DNA of 64,000 nucleotides from contig NZ_QVFV01000001.1 in the NCBI RefSeq assembly GCF_004212215.1, positions 1,386,155 to 1,450,154 of the forward strand, read 5' to 3'. This DNA comes from Leptolyngbya iicbica LK (GTDB taxonomy: Bacteria; Cyanobacteriota; Cyanobacteriia; Phormidesmidales; Phormidesmidaceae). This document shows, one piece after another, positions 43,597 to 53,562 of the stretch; positions within the stretch are counted from its first letter, which is position 1, and each line of letters begins with the position of its first letter. The notes beneath the pieces are model-generated. The model made no database searches. It had not been told where the DNA came from and worked only from the letters and a program-made list of their open reading frames with translations. A program made the translations under genes and the position numbers.

Positions 43597-44514
43597 CTAA
43601 GGCAACTCCACCGAAGTCGGCTTGGCAATATGGGGCAATCCCCAGCCCAACTTTTCACGCAGCACGCGAAAGAACTCCGGCGATCCCAACCGAATGAACT
43701 TGGCAGGATAAGGCGAGGGCTCCGTCGCCACCCAATCTTCCGGCATCACATAAGAGCCCGCATTGCCATCCACTACCATGACCAGCGGGTCAGTATTTGC
43801 CGCCGTAATCTTGACCGGCTCCGAATCGGGGAAAACAATGCCCCGTGAGGCCAGCGAATGCGGACAGATGGGAATCAACTGCGTCACCGAAACCCCGGGC
43901 GTAATGACCGGACCACCGGCCGATAGCGAATAGGCCGTAGAGCCAGTGGGGGTTGAGATAATCACGCCATCCGCCGCGATATCCACCGGCGCATGATTGC
44001 CCACCGACACCTCAAAATGGCACATGCTGGTCAGTGGCTCCCGATGCAAGACCATCTCATTCAGACAGAGCGCTTCCCAGACCGTATTCTCACCATGGCA
44101 GACCTTGACCACAATCATCGAACGTTCTTCGACACGGTAATCGCCCGCCAGCACCTGCTCCATTGCTTTGGGCAACTGGTTCAGATACGCTTCCGTCAAA
44201 AAGCCCATGTGTCCGGTGTTGACGGTGAGCAGGGGAATGCCAGCTGGGGCCACCTGCCGAAATGCCGATAACACTGTGCCGTCGCCCCCTAACACCACCG
44301 CAAATGCCATGTCTTCGTCAAAGTGCGGGGGAATAAGACTGTCAACTGGCGTGTGACAGATGGGGCGGGTAGGACTGGAATAGCCCAACAACCCTCCCAA
44401 ACCATTAGCCATGTGCACTTCACAGCCTTGCACAGTCAATTTCTCACGCCAGAGAGCAGCCGCTTCTTGAGCGGCTGGCTTCATGTCATTGAAAATAATC
44501 CCAACCTTGGGCAC
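43597..44514 (-). CDS. nadK: NAD kinase
   Basis: This 305-residue enzyme phosphorylates NAD to NADP. The catalytic motif [11 protein letters not shown] (GGDGT at 76-80), [13 protein letters not shown] and [21 protein letters not shown] are intact. Cyanobacteria usually carry two nadK genes; this one has the longer form with an insertion around residues 44-65 ([20 protein letters not shown]), matching the second type. It is monocistronic, followed by a gene-free stretch on its upstream side. Confidence 0.93.
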   Translation of the reverse strand: MPKVGIIFNDMKPAAQEAAALWREKLTVQGCEVHMANGLGGLLGYSSPTRPICHTPVDSLIPPHFDEDMAFAVVLGGDGTVLSAFRQVAPAGIPLLTVNTGHMGFLTEAYLNQLPKAMEQVLAGDYRVEERSMIVVKVCHGENTVWEALCLNEMVLHREPLTSMCHFEVSVGNHAPVDIAADGVIISTPTGSTAYSLSAGGPVITPGVSVTQLIPICPHSLASRGIVFPDSEPVKITAANTDPLVMVVDGNAGSYVMPEDWVATEPSPYPAKFIRLGSPEFFRVLREKLGWGLPHIAKPTSVELP

Positions 44515-44827
44515 GCGTCACGTCCAGAGGGTCTAAACAAAACTTGAGTGGCGACCTGTAGGTCCAGCCGCTCCGTTGGCAAAACTCAGCCACAATTCTG
44601 TCATTGCTGCCGAAATTTGCCTATCTCATTAGGCTACCGCCTTTTTTGCCTGGTTGCTAAGCGATGGCAAAATTCGTTTTGATGCCGATCCCCTCGCACC
44701 GGGTTCCCAAGCCTCACTGAGCACAAAAGCGTCAGAGCTCACACAATCCGGTTGTCTATGGCGGCATTAGGTTCAGGGGCGTTACAAGATCAGTCACCAC
44801 TCTTCCCAGCATCCCTGTATCGGTGGC
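44515..44827. other. Gene-free stretch upstream of nadK
   Basis: About 310 bases hold no supported gene and no strong hairpin. They must contain the promoter of nadK (minus strand), and the left side of the downstream rca terminator region is also here. No clear -10 or -35 element was assigned. Confidence 0.4.
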
Positions 44828-46141
44828 TCAAACGGCTCCCGCAGGCTCCCCTGGCCGTTGAATGATTTCTTCCAATACCCGTTGTCGATTTTTCGGATCG
44901 ACACCAATTAGCCGCACATACTCATCGGGGAAACTCACCAAACACTGCTCTAGCGCAGCGATCGCTTCGTCGGGATTCTGAGTATTGATTGTGGCGCAAC
45001 TCTGCCACGAGTTGGTACGAAAGCGACGCTGATCCACATGTTCGGTGCTGATACGGTAGCCCTGTTGCAACAGCGACTGCACATGGCGGACAGTCTCGGT
45101 TGATAACGCTGCCGTTGGCCCCGCAGGAGTTGGCGCTGATGGGGGCACCGACATCGTTGTTGGCGCATCCCCTGGTGCAGGAACCGGGGCAGCGGTTGCC
45201 TCATAAGCCCGGTAAAAATTGTCCGTTGGCATCGCCGCCGCCGTTTTGGCAGGCGATCGCTCCCGCAGTGCCCGATTATATTGATCGGCTAAACGCATTT
45301 CTTGCAGATGGCGCTGCTCGTTCACCATCTGCTGGCCGACCTCTAGCAGGTGCTCCAGGGAAAACTGCGGCTGGGGAAAATGGAGGGGTTCTGCTGCATT
45401 GACCACTCGACTCGATACCTTTTGAATGCCGACGGAGTGGATAAAGTCGCGCACCTGCTCGTCGTAAATTCGCGCCCGCAATGCGCCATAAAAATCAACC
45501 GCCTGCTGGGGAAACGTATCTACCAATTGCTCAATCGCCGCGGCCCCCAAATTGTCTGGCGCAAAAATCCCCCCCACAATGCCAATGCGATCGCGGCGAT
45601 CGGGCTGCCAGTAAAACTTTTCCATGCGGCCATCCCGCACGAGGGGTTCATACAGCGTGGCAAAGTCGTTGCCTGTGACGATGATCGGTACTCGCTGAAT
45701 GGGCTTATCGTCATAGCTGCCGGGCAACTGCACATTAGTCGGATTGTCGGCGATATTCATCAGCGTGTTATTCACCAACTGGGTGTTGACGGTATATTGC
45801 GTCATCGCATCAAACCGACCCGCACCCGCATCCAGATCGTTGATCATCAGGACGGCCATCACACCCCGCACTCGCACCAGTTCCGCCGCTTCGCGATAGC
45901 GCAGGCGGATGAGTCGCGCCGGATCGCCCGCATCAGGACTCTCCAACTCTCCGCCGGAAATGTGAACGACTTCAATGCCCATCTGCTCGTAAACCAGGTC
46001 ACACTGAAAGGTTTTGCCCTCGCCCTTACGTCCGTGGACGCCCAAAATGAGCGGTACTCTGACCCCATCCAGATTGAGATAGTTTTTAGTGATGTGAACC
46101 GCGAGTTTGTCTAAAAAGCGCGGTGAAATGTAGTAATCCAT
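44828..46141 (-). CDS. rca: RuBisCO activase with C-terminal SSUL domain
   Basis: This 437-residue AAA+ protein starts MDYYISPRFLDKLAVHITKN, the conserved cyanobacterial Rca N-terminus. An ATG at 46141 is chosen rather than the longer frame. Walker A is GRKGEGKTF (37-45), and the sensor/arginine region includes MEKFYWQPDRRDR. After about residue 290 there is a flexible Pro/Ala linker, then a RuBisCO small-subunit-like domain (VQSLLQQGYRISTEHVDQ, RRFRTNSW, FPDEYVRLIGVDP). SSUL domains bind RuBisCO and bring the activase into carboxysomes. The enzyme strips inhibitory sugar phosphates from RuBisCO using ATP. Confidence 0.92.
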   Translation of the reverse strand: MDYYISPRFLDKLAVHITKNYLNLDGVRVPLILGVHGRKGEGKTFQCDLVYEQMGIEVVHISGGELESPDAGDPARLIRLRYREAAELVRVRGVMAVLMINDLDAGAGRFDAMTQYTVNTQLVNNTLMNIADNPTNVQLPGSYDDKPIQRVPIIVTGNDFATLYEPLVRDGRMEKFYWQPDRRDRIGIVGGIFAPDNLGAAAIEQLVDTFPQQAVDFYGALRARIYDEQVRDFIHSVGIQKVSSRVVNAAEPLHFPQPQFSLEHLLEVGQQMVNEQRHLQEMRLADQYNRALRERSPAKTAAAMPTDNFYRAYEATAAPVPAPGDAPTTMSVPPSAPTPAGPTAALSTETVRHVQSLLQQGYRISTEHVDQRRFRTNSWQSCATINTQNPDEAIAALEQCLVSFPDEYVRLIGVDPKNRQRVLEEIIQRPGEPAGAV

Positions 46142-46254
46142 GAGCCGTTGAGAAGTCAGGCGATCGCCAACTGCTACGCAAATGCAGCAGCCTGATCCAT
46201 TATCCCGGGTGGACGCCACGCCGTGACCGATCATTACTGGAATTCAGCGATGAT

Positions 46255-46926
46255 TTATTCGACCAAGTGATGATCCATGGCAAACCGCACGAGTTCAGCC
46301 CGGTTGCTGGTGTCAGTTTTGCGTAGCAGATTGGTGACGTATTTTTCAATCGTGCGAGGACTGAGGAAGAGAGTAGCGGCGATTTGCGCGTTCGACATCC
46401 CCTCAGAGAGCAAGTCTAATACTGACTGCTCTCGATCAGTAAGTGAAAAATGGTCATCCAGCAGTGGTGCAGCCACCGACACTGAAGCGGCATGGGCGGC
46501 GACAGGGACCGGTTCTGGCACTTGCTGATATTGCAACCAGGCAGTTTGAATAAGCTGCGATCGCGCCAGCAGATTTTTGACGACAGCGCCAATTTCTGGC
46601 AGTTCAAACGGCTTCTCAATATACACATCACAGCCCGACTGATAGCCCTGCACCCGCTCTTGGGTTTGGGTCCGGGCTGTCAAAAAGATGACGGGCAATA
46701 ATCGCCAGGCAGGTTGCTGCCGCAGGCTTTTTAAGAATGCAAAGCCGTCGATGCGCGGCATACTAATGTCGGTAATGACGAGTTGCGGCTGACACTGACT
46801 AATCAGCTCCAACGCTTTCCAGCCATCTTCGGCTATGACGACGATATAGCCCTCTAGCTCGAGATAATCTTTGAGCGAGAGTCGGATACCCTCATCATCG
46901 TCTACTACTAAGATTGTGAGCGGCAT
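46255..46926 (-). CDS. LuxR/NarL-type response regulator
   Basis: This 223-residue protein has a receiver domain with acidic residues DDD at about 9-11 and phosphoacceptor Asp53 (VITDISMP), then a LuxR helix-turn-helix (about 160-220, LTDREQSVLDLLSEGMSNAQIA, SPRTIEKYVTNLLRK). The linker (about 130-158) is Pro/Ala-rich. The sequence is close to the plastid Ycf29 pattern, though that link is only suggested. The partner kinase is not in the neighbourhood. It lies upstream of rca on the same strand, 113 bases away. Confidence 0.88.
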   Translation of the reverse strand: MPLTILVVDDDEGIRLSLKDYLELEGYIVVIAEDGWKALELISQCQPQLVITDISMPRIDGFAFLKSLRQQPAWRLLPVIFLTARTQTQERVQGYQSGCDVYIEKPFELPEIGAVVKNLLARSQLIQTAWLQYQQVPEPVPVAAHAASVSVAAPLLDDHFSLTDREQSVLDLLSEGMSNAQIAATLFLSPRTIEKYVTNLLRKTDTSNRAELVRFAMDHHLVE

Positions 46927-47258
46927 AGGCTTGAGCAGCGCAGCAACAAATCGAACATTTAGATAACTTCTCTGTAACTACAGGCTAAAGGCTTCAGAGA
47001 AACTTATTGTGTATTTGTTGCTGAAGTTCAATAAACTTTTTGTGGCATGGTAAGCGCAGAGCGCTGTGGCGATCGCGATTCGCTCACCGCGACTTCAGAT
47101 CTCATTGGTTCATAGCTGACCAGCGCTATCATCCGTCTTCTCACCATGCAGGACAAGAAACCCATTGCTGGATGGGCGAAACGGTGACGATCCCACACGG
47201 GGAGAAAGTTTCTCTGGTGGGTGAGATCGCCTGCACAGCATCGACGCATGGATTATCG
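46927..47258. other. Gene-free stretch between ftsH and the LuxR regulator
   Basis: About 330 bases without a supported gene. It contains the promoter of the LuxR regulator near 46927-47040 (AT-rich, minus strand) and the 3' flank of ftsH. A plus-strand frame at 47040-47276 shows no recognisable features and overlaps the ftsH stop, so it is not called. Confidence 0.4.
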
Positions 47259-49175
47259 CTAAACAGCTGCCGGTGACTCCTGAGTTTGCTTTTTGGGAAT
47301 ATCCGTGTACTTTTCAACGATTTGACGGAATTCATCCCCATCCATCGTTTCAATCTCTAGTAGCCGATCCACCAGATAATCAATTAGTTCGCGATTGTCG
47401 CGCAACATGCCACGGGCGCGATTGTAAGCCTGTTGGGCAATTTCCCGAACTTGTTTATCAATCTTGGAAGCCAGCTCTTCCGAATATTCGGAGCGGGGCA
47501 TCATGTTGCGCCCCAAAAAGACTTCATTACCCATGCTTTCCAGAGCGACTGGCCCCAAATCCGACATGCCGTACAGGGTCACCATTTGTCGGGCCAGGTT
47601 AGTCACCTGCTTAATATCGCCGCCCGCTCCGGTGCTGATTTCTAAATCGCCAAACACTTCTGCCTCAGCCGCTAAGCCCCCCAGGGCAACCGTAATGCGA
47701 TCGAGTAGCCAGTTGCGCGTATACAGACCACTATCAATCACATCTTCATCCGGTAAGGACTGGGTGAAGCCTTCGACGCCGCCGGAACGAGGAATGATGG
47801 TGACTTTATTGAGAGCGTCGGCATGTTCTAACAGCGTCGTCAGCAGCGCGTGGCCGACTTCGTGATAGGCGGTCATTTTCTTGCGATTGCTATCCAGCAA
47901 CGGCGTGAGGCTCAAGCCAATGGTCAACCGATCAATGGCGTCTTCCACGTCCTGCATGGTGATGGCTTCTTTGCGACGACGGGCAGTGAGAATAGCCGCT
48001 TCGTTCAACAAGTTCGCCAGTTCTGCGCCCGAAAAGCCGGGGGTGCGGCGAGCGATCGCCTCCATCGACACTTCCTCGGCAATCTTTTTGTTGCGGGCAT
48101 GCACCTTCAAAATTTCCAGCCTGCCCCCGTAGGTCGGCAAATCGACAATCACCTGCCGGTCAAACCGCCCCGGTCGCATGAGGGCCATATCCAGCACATC
48201 CACCCGGTTGGTGGCGGCGATGACAATGACACCGCTATTGCCCTCAAAGCCATCCATCTCGGTCAGCAGCTGATTGAGAGTCTGTTCACGTTCATCATTA
48301 CCACCGCCGATGCCCGTGCCCCGCTGTCGTCCCACCGCGTCAATCTCATCAATAAAGACGATACAGGGTGCATTTTCTTTCGCTTTTTTGAACAGATCGC
48401 GCACTCGCGAAGCGCCGACCCCAACAAACATTTCCACAAATTCCGAACCAGAAATGCTGAAGAAGGGTACCGCTGCCTCGCCCGCGATCGCTTTCGCCAG
48501 CAGCGTTTTACCGGTGCCAGGAGGGCCAACTAGCAAGACTCCACGGGGAATTTTGGCCCCGATGGCCGTGAATTTCTCGGGATTCTTCAAAAACGAGACG
48601 ACTTCTTGCAGCTCTTCTTTGGCTTCTTCGATGCCTGCGACATCGTCAAACTGCACACCCGTTTTGGCTTCCATCTGGAACCGGGCACGCGATCGGCCAA
48701 AACTCATGGCTCCACCGGCATTGTTGGCCGTCCGGCGCAAAATCAACAGGAGGCCAAACAGCAGCAGCATGATCAGCAGCGTGTTGGTGGCAATCCAAGC
48801 GAGGGCGTTGCCGCCGCCCTCGGGCTCGATCTCAACATCAACGTCTTGAGCCCGCAACCGTTGAATCAGCTCTGGGTTGTTGGCATCCCCCTCAAATAAC
48901 ACCACTTCTTGGGGCGGATCATCTTCACCGTCGCTTTTCAGCACTACATCGGCTGTATTGGTATTGGGGTTGATATCAACCTGCTCAACCTGCCCCGAAT
49001 CAACCAACTCTAGAAATTCGCCGTAGGTCAGCTGGTCGTCTTCCTCAGTTTGAGCCAACACTGGCGGCAAAGCAGCCAAGCTTTGCATCAAAAACCAGGT
49101 CGTCGTCAACAGGCCAGAAGCCGTTACTTGAGCAGTCCGCCGGAAAAGAGAGGGTTGACGCAAACGGTTTGCCAT
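47259..49175 (-). CDS. ftsH: FtsH ATP-dependent zinc metalloprotease
   Basis: This 638-residue membrane protease has an N-terminal signal-like helix (about 14-42), a lumenal domain and a second helix (about 132-147, [15 protein letters not shown]). The AAA domain has Walker A GPPGTGKT near residue 214 and the [13 protein letters not shown] Walker B. The zinc motif is HEVGH starting at His438. FtsH heterohexamers in cyanobacteria degrade photodamaged D1 protein and misassembled membrane proteins. It resembles the DSGLYTRN-containing photosystem II-type group, but which of the four cyanobacterial FtsHs this is remains open. Confidence 0.94.
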   Translation of the reverse strand: MANRLRQPSLFRRTAQVTASGLLTTTWFLMQSLAALPPVLAQTEEDDQLTYGEFLELVDSGQVEQVDINPNTNTADVVLKSDGEDDPPQEVVLFEGDANNPELIQRLRAQDVDVEIEPEGGGNALAWIATNTLLIMLLLFGLLLILRRTANNAGGAMSFGRSRARFQMEAKTGVQFDDVAGIEEAKEELQEVVSFLKNPEKFTAIGAKIPRGVLLVGPPGTGKTLLAKAIAGEAAVPFFSISGSEFVEMFVGVGASRVRDLFKKAKENAPCIVFIDEIDAVGRQRGTGIGGGNDEREQTLNQLLTEMDGFEGNSGVIVIAATNRVDVLDMALMRPGRFDRQVIVDLPTYGGRLEILKVHARNKKIAEEVSMEAIARRTPGFSGAELANLLNEAAILTARRRKEAITMQDVEDAIDRLTIGLSLTPLLDSNRKKMTAYHEVGHALLTTLLEHADALNKVTIIPRSGGVEGFTQSLPDEDVIDSGLYTRNWLLDRITVALGGLAAEAEVFGDLEISTGAGGDIKQVTNLARQMVTLYGMSDLGPVALESMGNEVFLGRNMMPRSEYSEELASKIDKQVREIAQQAYNRARGMLRDNRELIDYLVDRLLEIETMDGDEFRQIVEKYTDIPKKQTQESPAAV

Positions 49176-49524
49176 AAAACGTGCCTTTAATCTTCGTATC
49201 TGCGAGAATCCGTCCGTCCCTTGAGCAAGGGGGAAATGATTGGTCAGGGCTCAGAAAGCCTGATCATCCCCTAGTGTAATCGGTCTGCTGGGGACTGTGT
49301 CGCCATCGGCGAGGTTAGAACTGGGCTCACTGACCACCGCTCTAAAATGAATCACGATTTCTGGCTAGGGGAACGAACGGTAAAGCTTTACCCAAACTTC
49401 ATGACAGTTCATCGTCCGTTCATAAATCCTTTATTCATAAAAATATTTGGATTTTGACTACCGACCGATAATAGAACGTAGACTGCGCAGTCACCATGAT
49501 GACTGGCACAGGAGCTGTCTAGCA
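49176..49524. other. Divergent intergenic region with palindrome
   Basis: About 350 bases separate ftsH (minus) and a small gene (plus). It contains the 14-bp perfect palindrome GGTAAAGCTTTACC (49379-49392), roughly midway, plus AT-rich DNA near 49430-49450 that could serve as a promoter for the small gene. No other gene was seen. Confidence 0.5.
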
Positions 49525-49677
49525 ATGAAACGATTGTTGGAAAAAGTTTGGCAGAAAATGATCGGCATAATTGCAGCGGAAGTGCCTACTGCGATCGCCA
49601 CCTGTGAATTTGACTGCCGAGCGCTAAGCTGTAACGCCCAGCATTGGGCCAATTGTCCCTATCGCCAATCCAAATAA
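49525..49677 (+). CDS. Small Cys-rich hypothetical protein
   Basis: This 50-residue protein starts MKRLLEKVWQKMIGIIAAEVP and contains four cysteines in TCEFDCRALSC and ANCPYR. The EFDCR...C...C arrangement recurs, as I recall, in short cyanobacterial proteins of unknown function and could bind a metal. The ATG at 49525 is preferred because AGGAG lies 9-14 bases upstream; the frame remains open further back without a ribosome site. It is below common ORF size limits. Confidence 0.6.
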   Translation: MKRLLEKVWQKMIGIIAAEVPTAIATCEFDCRALSCNAQHWANCPYRQSK

Positions 49678-49745
49678 GACGCGATCGCTCACTCGCCGCG
49701 CATTAAGCGATCGCGCTGATGGAGGCCCACAATGCCCTGTCTTCC

Positions 49746-51188
49746 CTAAACTGCCAGGTGTTGCCGCACCGCTGCCGCAATGTGATCTGTCCAATGATCG
49801 ACTAAGGGCTGCTGCTCCGCCTCGACCATGACCCGAATCAGCGGTTCAGTGCCCGATGGCCGCACCAACACGCGCCCTAGAGCGCCCATGTCGGCTTCTG
49901 CCTGAGCAATGGCCTGCACCACTGGATCACAAGCTTGCCAGTTTTTGCGGCGATCGCGATCTTCGACGCGAATATTGTCCAGACGTTGGGGATAGGTGGT
50001 GAAACTTTGATCCACCAAAGCCGCTAGAGACCCCCCGACTTTTTGCACCAAATCGGCCAGGTGCAGCGCCGTCAAAATACCATCGCCAGTGAGACTGTAA
50101 TGGTGGCAGAGAATATGGCCGGATTGTTCGCCTCCCAGTTTGGCGCCCCGGTCAACCATTTCGGCGTGAACGTGCTGGTCACCGACCTGGGTGCGCAACA
50201 GCTCACCACCGAGAGCGTTCCAAGCCCGCTCAAAACCGAGGTTAGCCATGACGGTGGAAATGATCAGGTTATTGGGCAGACGCTGTGAGTCTTTCAGCAG
50301 CTTGCCCCAGAAATAGAGGATGTAGTCGCCATCCACAATGCGCCCTTGACCATCGACGGCAATCACGCGATCAGCGTCGCCGTCAAAAGCAAAACCAATG
50401 TCGGCTTGATGCTCACGGACGGCAGCTTTCAGAGGCTCCAAGTGGGTGGAACCGCAATTAACATTGATGCGATCGCCGTCAGGCAACCCATGAATGCCAA
50501 TGACTTCTGCCTGAGTACTGTCAAACGCCTGCGTGGCAATGCCCGCCGCTGCGCCCCAGGCCATATCCAGCACAATCTTCAACCCGCTCAAATTCAGATT
50601 AGGCAACGGTTGCCGCAAAAAATCCAGATATTGCCCCACCAGTTCTGGGCGATGGTGCCACTGTCCCCAAGCCGTAACGAGCGTTGGGTGAGGGGCTTCT
50701 AACCCCCGGAGCGATCGCTCGATATGCTGCTGTACAGCCGTCGGCAATTTGGTGCCCTCGGGGCCAAAAAACTTGATGCCATTATCTTGAGGCGGGTTAT
50801 GGCTGGCCGAAATCATCACGCCCCCGATCGCCCCAACCGCTGGGGTCAGATTCGCCACAGCAGCGGTGGGACACAATCCTAAATTCCACACTTCCAACCC
50901 CGCCGAAGTGAGACCCGCCGCCAACGCTGATGACAGCATATGCCCAGAGTTGCGAGAATCTTGGCCCAGTAAAATGGGGCCCTGAGCGCCATAGTGCTGC
51001 TGCAACACCTGCCCCGCCCAGTAACCGATTTGGGTCGCTAGAGGCGCATTCAATAGCTCGCCGGCCTGCCCCCGGATACCATCGGTGCCAAATAATTGGG
51101 TCTGGGGCAAGTCGAGAGTCTGCCAACCCAAGCCTGGGGGCAACGAAAACTGTTGGCGACTCGCCGGTCGCGCTGGGGTGCTTACCAT
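49746..51188 (-). CDS. glmM: Phosphoglucosamine mutase
   Basis: This 480-residue enzyme converts glucosamine-6-phosphate to glucosamine-1-phosphate for UDP-GlcNAc, and so for peptidoglycan and LPS. Signatures are LFGTDGIRG near the N-terminus, the phosphoserine loop [16 protein letters not shown], the metal loop FDGDADRVI and the late [14 protein letters not shown]. It is slightly longer than the usual 445-450 residues, with the extra at the N-terminus. It is monocistronic. Confidence 0.95.
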   Translation of the reverse strand: MVSTPARPASRQQFSLPPGLGWQTLDLPQTQLFGTDGIRGQAGELLNAPLATQIGYWAGQVLQQHYGAQGPILLGQDSRNSGHMLSSALAAGLTSAGLEVWNLGLCPTAAVANLTPAVGAIGGVMISASHNPPQDNGIKFFGPEGTKLPTAVQQHIERSLRGLEAPHPTLVTAWGQWHHRPELVGQYLDFLRQPLPNLNLSGLKIVLDMAWGAAAGIATQAFDSTQAEVIGIHGLPDGDRINVNCGSTHLEPLKAAVREHQADIGFAFDGDADRVIAVDGQGRIVDGDYILYFWGKLLKDSQRLPNNLIISTVMANLGFERAWNALGGELLRTQVGDQHVHAEMVDRGAKLGGEQSGHILCHHYSLTGDGILTALHLADLVQKVGGSLAALVDQSFTTYPQRLDNIRVEDRDRRKNWQACDPVVQAIAQAEADMGALGRVLVRPSGTEPLIRVMVEAEQQPLVDHWTDHIAAAVRQHLAV

Positions 51189-51309
51189 AAAACTGACTCC
51201 TCACACACTCATCAGTGGAGAATACCACCTCTGCTTAACAATCTGTAGTTTGCTGGCAGAATGCTCGATCTGATCAGAGGATGAGAGGGCTCACCCATTG
51301 CATAGATCG

Positions 51310-51768
51310 ATGCCTTCAGAACCGCTACAGACTGACGATGCCCAACTACATACAGGTATCCAGCAATTCAATCAGGGCGATTACTATGCTTGTCATGACA
51401 CGCTGGAAGCCATTTGGATGGAGGCCGAAGTCCCTGAAAAGCCTTTTTTTCAAGGCATTTTGCAGCTAGCCGTCGCGCTCTACCATCTCGGCAACCAGAA
51501 TTGGCAAGGCACCGCTATCTTGCTCGGCGAGGGCATCAGACGGCTCGAACCCTTTGAGCCGCAGTATCGCGGCGTCGATGTCACCCCATTATTAGACTGT
51601 GCCAGTGCTTGGTTAGAGGCAGTGCAACAACTCGGCGTTGAGCAAGTGGGAAACCTGGCTACAGCCTTACAACACAGTCAACTGGGTCAAACCACGACGT
51701 TGGCGGCCATCTCCTTGCCGCAGTGGCAGATTCACTATGATCATCCTGCCGACTCGACGACAGATTGA
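51310..51768 (+). CDS. DUF309 protein
   Basis: This 152-residue helical protein contains the DUF309 pattern FNQGDYYACHDTLEAIWM, FFQGILQLAVALYHL and GEGIRRLEPFEPQY. The family is common in cyanobacteria and has no established function; the H-x-x-L-E-x-x-W residues are the most conserved. The ATG at 51310 is chosen over an upstream TTG. It lies 134 bases before lptA on the same strand and may be unrelated to it. Confidence 0.82.
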   Translation: MPSEPLQTDDAQLHTGIQQFNQGDYYACHDTLEAIWMEAEVPEKPFFQGILQLAVALYHLGNQNWQGTAILLGEGIRRLEPFEPQYRGVDVTPLLDCASAWLEAVQQLGVEQVGNLATALQHSQLGQTTTLAAISLPQWQIHYDHPADSTTD

Positions 51769-51902
51769 ATGTCATCAAGTGTCTACATAATTGGCAGAAT
51801 AGAGCAGCGATCGCACAAAAATTAATACGGATGCGCTGTCCTCAGCCGGAACTGAGAATAATGAGGTAGCGTCTTTAACCATTACTATTTGAGAGGCGAA
51901 GA

Positions 51903-52478
51903 ATGGTCGCTCAGGCCGGGATGTTAACCATGAGGCACAGACAATCATTGAAGCGGCGATGGCGATCGCTGGCGGCGGTTGCCACCCTAGGCGGGCTGGG
52001 ATTCTGGCTCGCGATCGCACCCGCTCCCCATCCCCGAGCTTTGGCACAGAGCGCCAATTCCGGGGTCATTACCTTGCGAGCCGACATTCAAGAGGCCAAT
52101 GCGAATACTGGAGTCATCGTGGCCCGCGGCAATGTGCGCATCGATTATCCCGCCCGGGATATTGTCGCAACCTCGGCACAAGCTCAATATTTCAGTAACG
52201 AAAACCGCATGATCCTCAGCGGCAACGTTGTGGTGCTGCAAGAGGGCAACCGCCTACAGGCCGAGGTGGTGACCTATCTGGTGGATGAGGGACGGTTTAT
52301 CGCGATGCCTCAACCGAACCAACAAGTTGAGACCACTTACATCATTCAAGACAACCCCACCACGCCGACGGGCGACAGTACAGAAGAGGATGCGGCAGCC
52401 ACGGCTGACGAGACAGCCCCAGACGAGACTCTCCTCATCGCGCCTTTAGAACAGCCTGCAATGCCGAATCCGGAGTAA
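51903..52478 (+). CDS. lptA: LptA/OstA-like periplasmic lipopolysaccharide-transport protein
   Basis: This 191-residue protein has a cleavable or anchoring N-terminus (about 10-48, Arg-rich, then LAAVATLGGLGFWLAIAPAP...ALAQ) and an OstA-fold domain (about 50-150). That domain has repeated strands such as NTGVIVARGNVRIDYPARDI, ATSAQAQYF and MILSGNVVVLQEGNRLQAE. LptA bridges LPS between the membranes. The C-terminal 40 residues are acidic and variable. GAGG lies just before the first ATG. lptB and lptF follow on the same strand. Confidence 0.85.
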   Translation: MVAQAGMLTMRHRQSLKRRWRSLAAVATLGGLGFWLAIAPAPHPRALAQSANSGVITLRADIQEANANTGVIVARGNVRIDYPARDIVATSAQAQYFSNENRMILSGNVVVLQEGNRLQAEVVTYLVDEGRFIAMPQPNQQVETTYIIQDNPTTPTGDSTEEDAAATADETAPDETLLIAPLEQPAMPNPE

Positions 52479-52781
52479 GGGAGCGATCGCATGGCAGCCT
52501 GCTTGCCGCTGGCTCAGTGAGCAGGCACGCTAGCTAGCCTCTTGCGGCTGTCAAGGTCACTCCCTTGATTGCAGAGGTACGGTGCATCAGGCAATGGGCG
52601 ATCGCACCCCCGTTATGATCCCGGTGACGGGTCTAGCCATCCCTGGTCATCCAAACCAGTCCCCTCGCCCCCGTACCTTTTACCAGAGTTGCCCCATAAC
52701 CCAACATTTCCCTCAACCAAAGGAAAGCGCTTTGATAAAATCGGAGCTAAGCCTTGATCATTCCACTGGATACCAAGTCCT
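52479..52781. other. Spacer between lptA and lptB
   Basis: About 300 bases hold no supported gene or strong terminator, so lptA and lptB may be transcribed together or have separate promoters. Short open frames at 52569-52785 overlap the lptB start and look spurious. Confidence 0.45.
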
Positions 52782-53510
52782 TTGAAAATCATTCTGGAAA
52801 ATGTAGAGAAGACTTACGGCAAGCGGCAAGTCGTTCACCAAGTTAGTTTGTCAGTGGGCCAAGGCGAAGTCGTGGGGTTATTGGGACCCAACGGCGCGGG
52901 CAAGACCACCACCTTTTATATGGCGACTGGACTGGAACGCCCGGATATGGGGCGAGTCTGTCTGGATCAAATTGATATTACTGACTTGCCCATGCACCAA
53001 CGAGCCCGCCTGGGCATTGGCTACTTAGCTCAAGAACCGAGTATTTTTCGTCACCTATCGGTGCAAGATAATTTGCTATTGGTCATGGAGCAAACGAGCG
53101 TCCCCTCGCATCTGTATCAAGCCAAGCTCAACAACTTGCTCAAAGAGTTTCGCTTAGAAACGGTCGCCAAAACTCAGGGTAATCTAGTGTCTGGCGGGGA
53201 GCGCCGCCGCACCGAACTGGCCCGCGCCCTGGCGGCGGGCGAAGAAGGTCCCCGATTCCTGTTTTTGGACGAACCCTTTGCCGGGGTTGACCCCATTGCA
53301 GTGACGGAAATTCAAGGGATGGTGGCGCAATTACGCGATCGCGGCATTGGCATTCTCATCACCGACCACAACGTGCGGGAAACCCTGCAAATCATTGATC
53401 GCGCCTACATCATGAGCGAAGGACGCATTCTCGCCTCGGGCACCGCCGAAGATCTCTACAACAATCCCCTAGTCCGGCAACATTATCTAGGAGAGGATTT
53501 CAAGCTCTAG
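52782..53510 (+). CDS. lptB: LPS-export ABC transporter ATP-binding protein LptB
   Basis: This 242-residue ATPase has Walker A GPNGAGKTT (35-43), the signature LVSGGERRRTELARAL and Walker B FLFLDEPFAGVDP followed by a switch His (ITDHNVRE). The only start available after the in-frame stop at 52755 is TTG at 52782, giving KIILENVEKTYG; this is an unusual start for a core gene and may lower translation. It drives LPS extraction with LptF/LptG permeases. Confidence 0.93.
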   Translation: MKIILENVEKTYGKRQVVHQVSLSVGQGEVVGLLGPNGAGKTTTFYMATGLERPDMGRVCLDQIDITDLPMHQRARLGIGYLAQEPSIFRHLSVQDNLLLVMEQTSVPSHLYQAKLNNLLKEFRLETVAKTQGNLVSGGERRRTELARALAAGEEGPRFLFLDEPFAGVDPIAVTEIQGMVAQLRDRGIGILITDHNVRETLQIIDRAYIMSEGRILASGTAEDLYNNPLVRQHYLGEDFKL

Positions 53511-53562
53511 ATTTGCCTGGTTTAGCCACAGCCGTTTAACTTGCATCCCTGCTAACTTCCCT

